This document shows, one piece after another, positions 1 through 4,545 of a stretch of DNA of 6,151 bases. The stretch spans positions 1 through 6,151 of the forward strand of contig CACZRK010000149.1 of the NCBI GenBank assembly GCA_902783515.1. The letters are read 5' to 3'. Both the position numbers and the translations under genes were made by a program. This DNA comes from an uncultured Coriobacteriaceae bacterium (GTDB lineage Bacteria; Actinomycetota; Coriobacteriia; Coriobacteriales; UMGS124). The notes beneath the pieces are model-generated. The model saw only the letters and a program-made list of their open reading frames with translations. It was not told the DNA's origin and ran no database searches. The number at the start of each line of letters is the position of its first letter. Within the stretch, counting starts at the first letter, position 1.

Positions 1-425
1 CCTGCATGAAGGGCCAGATGATCCCCGGCTTCGACCGAGCGGTGAGCCAGATGGCCGTCGGCGAGACGCGCACCGTCCGCCTGGAGCCCAAGGACGCCTA
101 CGGCATGCCCGACCCCTCCAAGGTGCTGCGCATCGGCTTCGGCGAGCACCTGTACTTCTACGACGAGAACGACAAGCCCGTCAACACGAACCTCAAGACC
201 GCGCAGCACGGCAAGGCGACCTTCGTCGGCGCGAAGGACCCGAGCGTCGTCTACGAGGTGGAGGTCGACGGCACCTACAAGATCATCGCCCGCACGCACG
301 GGAAGGCGGAGCTGAAGGTCGTGAAGGCGCGCAACGACACGGTGGAGTTCGACCTGAACCACCGCCTCGCCGGCAAGGCGCTCACCTTTGAGATCGAGCT
401 GCTTGAGGTGGAGGACCCCAGCTAG
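1..425 (+). CDS. FKBP-type peptidyl-prolyl cis-trans isomerase, SlyD-like (5' partial)
   Basis: Cytoplasmic prolyl isomerase/chaperone of the FKBP family that speeds cis-trans isomerisation of peptide bonds before proline. The frame is open to the left edge (codons start at base 3), so the first FKBP strand is missing. The ATG at 6 is probably internal, because the visible protein opens inside the conserved stretch GQMIPGFDRAV. Counting from that Met, the FKBP flap is at residues 3-33, ending in EPKDAYG. An inserted 'IF' chaperone domain covers about 34-112. The closing strand, with FDLNHRLAGKALTFEIELLEV, is at 115-136; this is the SlyD hallmark NHPLAGKxLxF with Arg in place of Pro. The insert between AYG and the NH motif is about 80 residues, somewhat longer than I recall for SlyD (about 65). 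There is no histidine-rich metal-binding tail; the protein stops just after the last strand. Family assignment is secure. The exact subfamily (SlyD or another IF-containing FKBP) is inferred. Confidence 0.9.
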   Translation, partial: CMKGQMIPGFDRAVSQMAVGETRTVRLEPKDAYGMPDPSKVLRIGFGEHLYFYDENDKPVNTNLKTAQHGKATFVGAKDPSVVYEVEVDGTYKIIARTHGKAELKVVKARNDTVEFDLNHRLAGKALTFEIELLEVEDPS

Positions 426-454
426 GCTCGCGTGACCTGACCGGCGGCGCGCAT

Positions 455-479
455 GCCCCGGGGCCCACGGCCTCGGGGC
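455..479 (+). terminator. GC-rich hairpin between convergent genes
   Basis: Arms 455-465 and 469-479 pair over 11 positions around a CAC triloop. There is one G-U wobble in the + strand transcript (461 with 473), which becomes an A-C mismatch in the minus transcript. The hairpin starts 29 bases after the isomerase stop and sits between it and the opposing DUF3783 gene. No U-tract follows, so this is a terminator by position and stem strength only. It fits the + strand gene better than the minus strand gene. Confidence 0.6.
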
Positions 480-524
480 TGGCTCCGCTCAGGGGGGCGG
501 CCTGCCTCAGCGCCACGCGCCCGC

Positions 525-550
525 CGCGCTACTCCTCCGCGCTACTCCTC
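525..550. repeat. 13-bp perfect tandem duplication across a stop codon
   Basis: CGCGCTACTCCTC occurs twice back to back, at 525-537 and 538-550; base 524 also matches base 537. The right-hand copy contains the TAG stop of the DUF3783 gene (544-542, minus strand) and its last Glu-Glu codons. Because 13 is not a multiple of three, the second TAG (531-529) is out of frame. It looks like a recent slippage duplication. Confidence 0.85.
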
Positions 551-1204
551 AAAGGGCGCGCACGCGCGGCCGAGCCGGACGCTCGCGTCTCGATAGGTGC
601 TCACGGGACGCTGCTCGCCGCTGCTGAGCAGCGACTTGGCGAGCGAGATCGCGTCGGCGAGCTCCATCCACGCGGCGTCAGTCGCGCTCGTCGGCGCGCC
701 CGACGCCTGAACGGCCGACCTCACCGCGTCCGCGTGACGATAGTCGCGCACGAGCGCCATGTACGCGGTCATGACCGCGTGCTCCTCGGCGACCTGCCGC
801 ATGAGCGTGCCGACGCTCCACGCGCGGTTGGTCGGCGTGACCGTGCACTTGCAGCCGACGCTCGCCCCGCGCTCGCGCAGCGCGGCCAGGAAGTCGTCCA
901 TGCGCTGCTCAGCAAACCCGTCCATGAGCATGAACTCGGCGAGCGCGTCGATCCGCCCCGCCTCCGAGCCCGCCACGGCGGACGCCGCGCGGGCGCTCGC
1001 GTACAGCGCCCCGACGCTCGGCGCGGAGATCGTGCGGAGGTCAAGGACCGACGGGGGGTCGATGAGGGCGCCAACGGTCCCGCCGAGCGCCTCCGCGCGG
1101 ATGTCGTGCACCGCGATGCCCATGGACGCCGCCGCCTCGCGCACGGCAGAGCCCTTCTGCGTCTCGCCGCCGAGCCCGTACAGATAGATCGCCTCGCCGC
1201 TCAC
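542..1204 (-). CDS. DUF3783 domain protein, function unknown
   Basis: A 220-residue protein of unknown function. I place it in the DUF3783 family on the block at residues 85-145: RIDALAEFMLMDGF, then DFLAALRERGASVGCKCTVTPTNRAWSVGTLMRQVAEEHAVM. The shape 'no more than a regulator of short helices, then KxxxTxxNxxWxxxxLxxExxEH' is how I recall that family. The N-terminus (residues 4-12, IYLYGLGGE) resembles a short Rossmann-like beta-strand and turn, and residues 55-75 are a linker with no known motif. No signal peptide or membrane segment is visible. The start chosen is GTG at 1204: a GGGAGG ribosome-binding sequence sits six bases upstream, and the open frame further upstream (to 1306) overlaps the end of the HD-GYP gene and has no family-like sequence. 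The gene lies 76 bases downstream of the HD-GYP gene on the same strand, so co-transcription is plausible. The fold and any biochemical role are unknown. Confidence 0.8.
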   Translation of the reverse strand: MSGEAIYLYGLGGETQKGSAVREAAASMGIAVHDIRAEALGGTVGALIDPPSVLDLRTISAPSVGALYASARAASAVAGSEAGRIDALAEFMLMDGFAEQRMDDFLAALRERGASVGCKCTVTPTNRAWSVGTLMRQVAEEHAVMTAYMALVRDYRHADAVRSAVQASGAPTSATDAAWMELADAISLAKSLLSSGEQRPVSTYRDASVRLGRACAPFEE

Positions 1205-1210
1205 CGCATG

Positions 1211-1216
1211 CCTCCC
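1211..1216 (-). promoter_or_regulatory. Ribosome-binding site deciding a GTG start
   Basis: GGGAGG on the minus strand, six bases before the GTG at 1204-1202. It favours this GTG over the ATG at 1306, which lies inside the preceding gene. The same hexamer at the same spacing precedes the HD-GYP gene. Confidence 0.75.
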
Positions 1217-1280
1217 GTCGGCCGTGCGCCCCGCACCCGGGTCGCCCCTACCCGACCGATGATAGCGCCGGGTCGCGGCC

Positions 1281-2138
1281 TCACGGGCGAGATCCGCATG
1301 ATCCACGCTGGCGCGACGCCACCCGCCGCGTCATCGGCACCTGCAGGCGCAGCAGCGGCCGCGGCAGCGCCGACGCGATGCGCGCCTTGTCGAAGTCGCC
1401 CGAGTCGTGAAAGTCCACCGGGCCCACGACGTCGTCCCAGCGGTCCAGCACGAGCGTCGCGACGTCCGGGTCGTAGGCGCTTCCGATGCCGGCGCGAATC
1501 TCCTGCGCCGCCTCCGCCTGCGTGAGGGACTTGCGCGCGACGCGCTTGCCGAGCATCGCGTCTATGGAGTCGGTCACCGCGATGACGCGCGAGCCGAGCG
1601 GGATCGCCTCGCCGGCAAGTCCCTCAAGGTAGCCGGTGCCGTCCCAGCGCTCATGATGGTGGAGGACGATGTCGGCCATGGCGGCGAGGCTCGGGCAGCC
1701 GCCGAGGATCTGGGCGCCGATGCGCACGTGGCTGTGCAGCAGCTCGTGCTCGGCAGGCGTGAGCGGGCCCCGCTTCAGCAGCACGGCGTCGGGGATCCCG
1801 ATCTTCCCGATGTCGTGGACGTGCGCCGCCATGTGGATGAGCCTGACCTGGTCGTCGGGCAGCCCCATGAGCAGGCAGGCGCGCTCCGTCATGTCGCCCA
1901 CGCGCAGCGAGTGCTCGGCCGTGTGCGGGTCCCGCGCCTCCAGCGCCGAAACGATGCTCTGCACGAGGTCGTGCTGGATACCGCCCTCCAGCGCGACGGC
2001 GCCCGCGGGGGCCGGCCTGACGCCTACGCCTCCCGCGCCTCCCGCACCGCTCGCCGACGCCTCGCCAAGTCGGCGCACGTCACCACCGTCACCGATGGCG
2101 ACGTGCGCCACGCCCGCGTCACCCGTCTCGCATGACAT
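1281..2138 (-). CDS. HD-GYP domain protein, predicted cyclic-di-GMP phosphodiesterase (GYL variant)
   Basis: A 285-residue cytoplasmic protein. Residues 1-50 are a Gly/Ala/Val-rich low-complexity segment with no domain I can name; there is no receiver, PAS or GAF module. The HD-GYP domain spans about 55-235. Visible hallmarks are D70-x-x-T73-x-x-H76-x-x-R79, the metal site HVHDIGKIGIP (H108, D109, K112), PAEHELLHSH at 128-137, HHHERWDGTGY at 160-170, and VIAVTDSIDAM at 185-195. The family normally hydrolyses cyclic di-GMP to pGpG or GMP at a two- or three-metal centre. The defining GYP triplet reads G169-Y170-L171, but the HD pair, HHE and DG residues are kept, so catalysis is plausible. Start: ATG at 2138 has GGGAGG six bases upstream; the ATG 12 codons earlier (2174) has no such site. 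The last 25 residues are basic and lack family similarity. The next gene (DUF3783) follows after 76 bases. Confidence 0.88.
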   Translation of the reverse strand: MSCETGDAGVAHVAIGDGGDVRRLGEASASGAGGAGGVGVRPAPAGAVALEGGIQHDLVQSIVSALEARDPHTAEHSLRVGDMTERACLLMGLPDDQVRLIHMAAHVHDIGKIGIPDAVLLKRGPLTPAEHELLHSHVRIGAQILGGCPSLAAMADIVLHHHERWDGTGYLEGLAGEAIPLGSRVIAVTDSIDAMLGKRVARKSLTQAEAAQEIRAGIGSAYDPDVATLVLDRWDDVVGPVDFHDSGDFDKARIASALPRPLLRLQVPMTRRVASRQRGSCGSRP

Positions 2139-2144
2139 CGTCTG

Positions 2145-2150
2145 CCTCCC
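2145..2150 (-). promoter_or_regulatory. Ribosome-binding site deciding the HD-GYP start
   Basis: GGGAGG on the minus strand, six bases before the ATG at 2138-2136. It supports Met13 of the longest frame as the true start and moves the 5' end 36 bases downstream of the ATG at 2174. Confidence 0.75.
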
Positions 2151-2180
2151 GCCCGCGTCGACGTCTGAGGACATTAGTTA

Positions 2181-2197
2181 ATCATGTCTAACATGAT
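2181..2197. promoter_or_regulatory. AT-rich 17-bp palindrome, candidate operator
   Basis: ATCATGT (2181-2187) and ACATGAT (2191-2197) form a perfect inverted repeat around CTA. The site lies 43 bases upstream of the HD-GYP start, in the only AT-rich patch (about 2171-2198) of a gap otherwise very rich in GC. The size and spacing suit a dimeric helix-turn-helix regulator, and the AT-rich patch is where a promoter would be expected, though no good -35/-10 pair is visible. A second inverted repeat, CTGAGG (2165-2170) with CCTCAG (2199-2204), flanks it but is not concentric. The protein that binds here is unknown. Confidence 0.5.
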
Positions 2198-2204
2198 ACC
2201 TCAG

Positions 2205-2238
2205 CGCCCGCCGAGAGGGCAGGGCGGACGTAGACGTC
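2205..2238 (-). terminator. Weak hairpins after the DUF3343 gene
   Basis: Two short dyads lie downstream of the DUF3343 stop: GACGT-AG-ACGTC at 2227-2238, and CGCCC (2205-2209) with GGGCG (2222-2226). They could end the transporter transcript before the HD-GYP promoter region. Stems are short and no U-tract follows, so this is a positional guess. Confidence 0.25.
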
Positions 2239-2266
2239 GCCGCGGATGCACGGGACCGACAGACAC

Positions 2267-2512
2267 TCAGACGGGCAGCGCCATCTCCGCCCGCACGTCA
2301 GCCGCGACGCCCGCGGCGCGCAGCGCCCGCTCCAGGGCAGCCTCGTTGTCGCGCGGCTCCCGCCAGGCCATGCCGCAGCCCGCCGAGAGCACGCGCGGGA
2401 TCGGGATGAGCCTGCCCCGAAGCCCCGCGCGCGCCGCCTCGTCGGCCAGCGCCATGGCGTCGTCCGTGGTGGCGAACCCCACGACGACGCACGGCTGGGT
2501 GCGCGAGCCCAT
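2267..2512 (-). CDS. DUF3343 protein, putative Se/S carrier-like
   Basis: An 81-residue soluble protein. The DUF3343 signature is clear: VVVGFATTDDAMALADEAARAG at about 9-30, then IPIPRVLSAGCGMAWR at 36-51 with a single conserved cysteine (C46) in the SxGCGxA turn. A second cysteine is at residue 8. Proteins of this family lie next to yedE/yedF-type genes and are described as putative selenium or sulfur carriers; no enzymatic activity is established that I know of. The cysteine in an exposed turn would fit relay of a persulfide or selenenylsulfide. The start is 7 bases after the TusA-like stop and has no Shine-Dalgarno sequence, so translation is probably coupled to that gene. An out-of-frame alternative is not needed, since the family sequence begins within the first ten residues. 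Confidence 0.85.
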   Translation of the reverse strand: MGSRTQPCVVVGFATTDDAMALADEAARAGLRGRLIPIPRVLSAGCGMAWREPRDNEAALERALRAAGVAADVRAEMALPV

Positions 2513-2519
2513 GTCGCGC

Positions 2520-2726
2520 CTAGCTGATCACGAGGACGTAGTCGTCGCCCTCGCGCGTCGTCTCCACGGCTCGTCCGTTCCGGCGGGCGATCTCCTCCAC
2601 GTTCACCTTCGCCGTGGCGCTGCTCACCAGAACCCGCACCGTCTCGCCGGCGCTGTCCCTGATGGCGTCCATCGCCATGAGGGCGGGCTCGGGGCAGGAC
2701 AGGCCACGTGCGTCTACATCTCTCAT
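2520..2726 (-). CDS. TusA/SirA-like sulfur (selenium) carrier, YedF N-terminal type
   Basis: A 68-residue single-domain protein of the TusA/SirA/YedF family. The N-terminal motif DARGLSCPEP at residues 5-14 includes the CPxP cysteine (C11), which carries a persulfide in TusA relatives. The beta-alpha-beta-alpha-beta-beta pattern is complete: VDARGLS, helix 14-25, ETVRVLVSS, helix 41-50, and a final GDDYVLVIS strand. YedF proteins of selenium users often have a second, C-terminal domain of the DsrE-like class. Here the chain ends after the TusA fold, and the DUF3343 protein comes next as a separate gene. The start ATG at 2726 has AAGGGA six bases upstream. Together with the YedE-family transporter 117 bases upstream, it probably accepts the imported sulfur or selenium species. 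TusA-like proteins are too similar to fix the substrate; selenium is inferred from context. Confidence 0.88.
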   Translation of the reverse strand: MRDVDARGLSCPEPALMAMDAIRDSAGETVRVLVSSATAKVNVEEIARRNGRAVETTREGDDYVLVIS

Positions 2727-2743
2727 GATGCGTCCCTTCTCGT

Positions 2744-2775
2744 TGGTCTGCGCGTATGCTGGTCTGCGCGCATGC
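2744..2775. repeat. 16-bp tandem repeat upstream of the TusA-like gene
   Basis: Copies at 2744-2759 and 2760-2775, TGGTCTGCGCG followed by TATGC or CATGC, differ at one base. They sit between the hairpin at 2784-2803 and the ribosome-binding site at 2733-2738. On the minus strand no start codon joins them in frame to the TusA-like gene, so they are untranslated. Confidence 0.75.
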
Positions 2776-2783
2776 GACGCCGC

Positions 2784-2803
2784 GCGCGGGCGGTCCGCCG
2801 CGC
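2784..2803 (-). terminator. GC hairpin between yedE and the TusA-like gene
   Basis: The stem is GCGC/GCGC plus GGCG/CGCC (8 bp) with one bulged G at 2788 and a three-base loop at 2793-2795. It starts 41 bases after the yedE stop. No U-tract follows. It could partly end or stabilise the yedE message and so set the ratio of transporter to carrier. Confidence 0.35.
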
Positions 2804-2843
2804 TCCCGCGGCAGGTCCACGCGCGTGCGTCGCGGTCCCGTCC

Positions 2844-3989
2844 CTACGCCTGCGCCTCCGCGGGCACGGCGGGCGCCGTCGGGGCAACGCCCGCCGCCGC
2901 CTTTCGCCTGCGCAGGTTCGTCGCGGCGATCACAAACAGCACGACGATGCCGGCCACGAGCACGACCTGCCCGGCGTTCGACGGGCCGCCGGCGGTGGCG
3001 GCCTTCTCGGCGGTGGCGACGGTGGCGGCCGCGCCCGCGAGGTTGAAGTTGTGCGCGAAGGCGGCGCCGATCAGCATGCCGAGGAACGTCACGGACGCGT
3101 CGCACGACCCCTGGCCTGCAAGGACCATCTGGCGAAGCGGGCACCCGCCGGCGAGCGTCCCCGCGAAGCCGACGGCGTACATGCCCAGGATGTTCCAGAG
3201 ATGCTGCGCGTGCGCGATCGGCTGTCCCTCAAAGCCCAGCTTAAAGCCGCCGGTCGCGAGGTTGTAGACCAGCATGACGACGAAGATCGCGACGATCGGC
3301 AGCAGCAGCGTGGCGTCGCGCATGAGGAACACGTTGCGGATGCCTCCCACGAAGCACAGGCGCATCTTCTGCGCGACGGCGCCGATGACCAGGGCGACGA
3401 CGAGCGACACGAGCACGGGGGCGTGCGCCGAGCCGGGGCCCGTCTCGCTCGCCGCGAACAGCGCCGTCGTCACGCTCAGGACGAGCAGGATGGCAAGCGC
3501 GACGGGCAGGACGGTGCCTGCCGCCCGGTTCGTGTCCTGCTCGCGGCCGAGCGAGAAGCCCTTCCTGAGGAAGATCGAGCCGGTCGCGACGCCGGCGACC
3601 AGGCCGACCAGGCCGACCCAGGCGTTCAGGTCGCCGGCGCTCATGCGGATGACCATGCGCAGCGGGCATCCCAGGAAGACGAGTGCCCCGATCATCATCA
3701 CGAACCCGAGGATAAAGCGCGTCATCGGCGACGAGCCGGCGGTCGATCGGTACTCCCGCGTGGCGACGGCGATGAGGAACGAGCCGACGACGAACCCGAC
3801 GATCTCGGGTCTGAAGTACTGCACGGGCGCCGCCGTGTGCAGCTTGAGGGAGCCCGCCACGTCGCGGATGAAGCATGCGGCGCAGATCGCCATGTTCGCC
3901 GGGTTGCCTGCCGCGGCGAGGACGGCGATGAGCGCGCCGATCACGAGGCCGCTGACGAGCAGCCCCTTCTTGGAATTGAGGATCTCCAC
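2844..3989 (-). CDS. yedE: YedE-family membrane transporter, putative selenium (or thiosulfate) importer
   Basis: A 381-residue polytopic inner-membrane protein with about ten hydrophobic segments (roughly 9-27, 62-78, 92-106, 122-140, 158-180, 190-207, 227-243, 265-282, 298-312, 340-358). It has the two-fold repeat of the YeeE/YedE family: C36-x-x-CFIRD is echoed by RLC212FVGGIRN, and GC108PLRMVIR by GC283PLRQMVL, plus C296. In E. coli YeeE (TsuA) such cysteines carry thiosulfate through the membrane. The longer 'seleno-YedE' branch is associated with selenium-using genomes and with TusA/DUF3343 genes, as here. The start is GTG at 3989 with AAGGGA five bases upstream. The frame stays open to 4400, but that upstream stretch is Pro/Arg/Ser-rich without membrane character and is rejected. 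The C-terminal tail (about 360-381) is basic, then Ala/Pro-rich. Selenium versus sulfur specificity is inferred from context, not visible in residues. Confidence 0.87.
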   Translation of the reverse strand: MEILNSKKGLLVSGLVIGALIAVLAAAGNPANMAICAACFIRDVAGSLKLHTAAPVQYFRPEIVGFVVGSFLIAVATREYRSTAGSSPMTRFILGFVMMIGALVFLGCPLRMVIRMSAGDLNAWVGLVGLVAGVATGSIFLRKGFSLGREQDTNRAAGTVLPVALAILLVLSVTTALFAASETGPGSAHAPVLVSLVVALVIGAVAQKMRLCFVGGIRNVFLMRDATLLLPIVAIFVVMLVYNLATGGFKLGFEGQPIAHAQHLWNILGMYAVGFAGTLAGGCPLRQMVLAGQGSCDASVTFLGMLIGAAFAHNFNLAGAAATVATAEKAATAGGPSNAGQVVLVAGIVVLFVIAATNLRRRKAAAGVAPTAPAVPAEAQA

Positions 3990-4179
3990 GGATGTCCCTT
4001 TCGTTCTTCTGAGACCGTTCGTACGAGCGCTGTCTGCAGAGGAGAGCGCGGGTGACGCAGGCGTCGGAAGACGATCGGGTGGAGGGTGAGGACGTCGGGC
4101 GCGACATTGGCCCGAGGCAAGGCGCAGCGACGTTCCCGTCGACGGCCCCCGTCGCCGACGCCAAGGATCGTGCGAGCCC

Positions 4180-4277
4180 ACGGCGGGGCGTTCCGCCGTC
4201 GCCGTCGCGAGTGACGCGACGACGCCGTGGCAGAGGGTGGCGGCGGAGGGTGACCCGCCCGAGAAGGGCGCGCGGTC
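4180..4277 (-). other. Row of three hairpins in the predicted yedE leader
   Basis: Three stems lie in a row: ACGGCGG/CCGCCGT (4180-4186 with 4193-4199, 6-base loop); CGTCGCG/CGCGACG (4203-4209 with 4215-4221, 5-base loop); and GACC-CGCCC with GGGCG-[cgc]-GGTC (4252-4260 with 4266-4277, 5-base loop and 3-base bulge). In DNA this rich in GC, stems of 7 bp arise often by chance. A structured RNA is therefore possible but not shown. Confidence 0.3.
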
Positions 4278-4318
4278 ATGGCGAGGGCTGCAGAGGCCCG
4301 TCGCACCGATTCCGGCAC

Positions 4319-4347
4319 ACCGTAATGAACGCACGCGCGCATGACAA
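4319..4347 (-). promoter_or_regulatory. yedE: Candidate promoter for the yedE module
   Basis: On the minus strand, TTGTCA (4347-4342, five of six matches to TTGACA) is followed after exactly 17 bases by TACGGT (4324-4319). That keeps the TA....T pattern typical of -10 boxes in GC-rich actinobacteria. Transcription would start near 4312, leaving about 320 bases of leader before the GTG at 3989. The site is prediction only. Confidence 0.4.
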
Positions 4348-4413
4348 GGACGATTTCCGCGGACGGCGCGCACGGCGACGAACGGCGCGAGTCGCCGCAT
4401 GAGAAGGGGACGA

Positions 4414-4441
4414 GCCCCGCGCCGACGCTCTCGCGCGGGGC
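4414..4441 (-). terminator. 9-bp perfect hairpin downstream of the flavoprotein gene
   Basis: GCCCCGCGC (4414-4422) pairs exactly with GCGCGGGGC (4433-4441) around a 10-base loop. It lies about 100 bases past the flavoprotein stop and upstream of the candidate yedE promoter, the right place to separate the two transcripts. On the minus strand it is followed by a pyrimidine-rich run (TCGTCCCCTTCTC), not a true U-tract. A further dyad, CTCGGC-GGC-GCCGAG, lies at 4471-4485. Confidence 0.45.
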
Positions 4442-4518
4442 CCGCCCCGTTCCGTTCCCGTCAGAAGACCCTCGGCGGCGCCGAGCTCGGCCGCGCCGCG
4501 CGGGTTACGCCCGCCCGG

Positions 4519-4535
4519 CGCGCGAGACTCGCGCG
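4519..4535 (-). terminator. 7-bp hairpin just after the flavoprotein stop
   Basis: CGCGCGA (4519-4525) and TCGCGCG (4529-4535) pair around a three-base loop, starting 10 bases after the TAG at 4548-4546. No U-tract follows. Position and stem suggest a terminator or an RNA-stabilising 3' end, perhaps working with the stems at 4471-4485 and 4414-4441. Confidence 0.45.
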
Positions 4536-4545
4536 AGGGAGACGG

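Larger units (their letters stand above)
3990..4545. other. 556-base gap between the flavoprotein and yedE: no gene seen
   Basis: Open frames run through this gap on both strands, but all are Arg/Pro/Ser-rich chance frames of GC-rich DNA without family-like sequence. The gap holds a hairpin cluster near the flavoprotein end, a candidate promoter at 4319-4347, and a predicted leader with further hairpins up to the yedE start. I looked for tRNA (including tRNA-Sec), T-arm sequences and known riboswitch cores and saw none. Confidence 0.6.

Noticed and set aside
1205..1306. Longer start for the DUF3783 protein at 1306.
   Set aside because: It would overlap the end of the HD-GYP gene, and the added 34 residues are low-complexity. 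The GTG at 1204 has a strong ribosome-binding site.
734..1525. A + strand open frame opposite the DUF3783 and HD-GYP genes.
   Set aside because: It is an antisense shadow with Arg/Pro/Ala repeats and overlaps two well-supported genes.
2139..2174. HD-GYP start at the ATG at 2174, adding 12 residues.
   Set aside because: That ATG has no ribosome-binding sequence, while the ATG at 2138 has GGGAGG at ideal spacing.
4019..4026. TCGTACGA, an 8-bp palindrome upstream of yedE.
   Set aside because: Too short to separate from chance and not linked to a promoter element.
2184..4055. A 623-codon open frame on the + strand.
   Set aside because: It runs antisense to yedE, the TusA-like gene and DUF3343, is rich in Arg, His, Asp and Gly, and has no family-like sequence. 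Frames this long are expected opposite GC-rich genes.
4278..4320. A stretch on the minus strand, GGAATCGGTGCGACGGGCC, that recalls part of a cobalamin riboswitch.
   Set aside because: The conserved B12 box and other core elements are missing, so the likeness is superficial.
3990..4400. N-terminal extension of YedE by 137 codons to an ATG at 4400.
   Set aside because: The extension is Arg/Pro/Ser-rich with no membrane or signal character. The family-like sequence begins at the GTG at 3989, which has a ribosome-binding sequence.
3990..4545. Possible tRNA-Sec or SECIS element, prompted by the selenium context.
   Set aside because: No T-arm sequence, no acceptor pairing and no in-frame TGA within a conserved gene were found.
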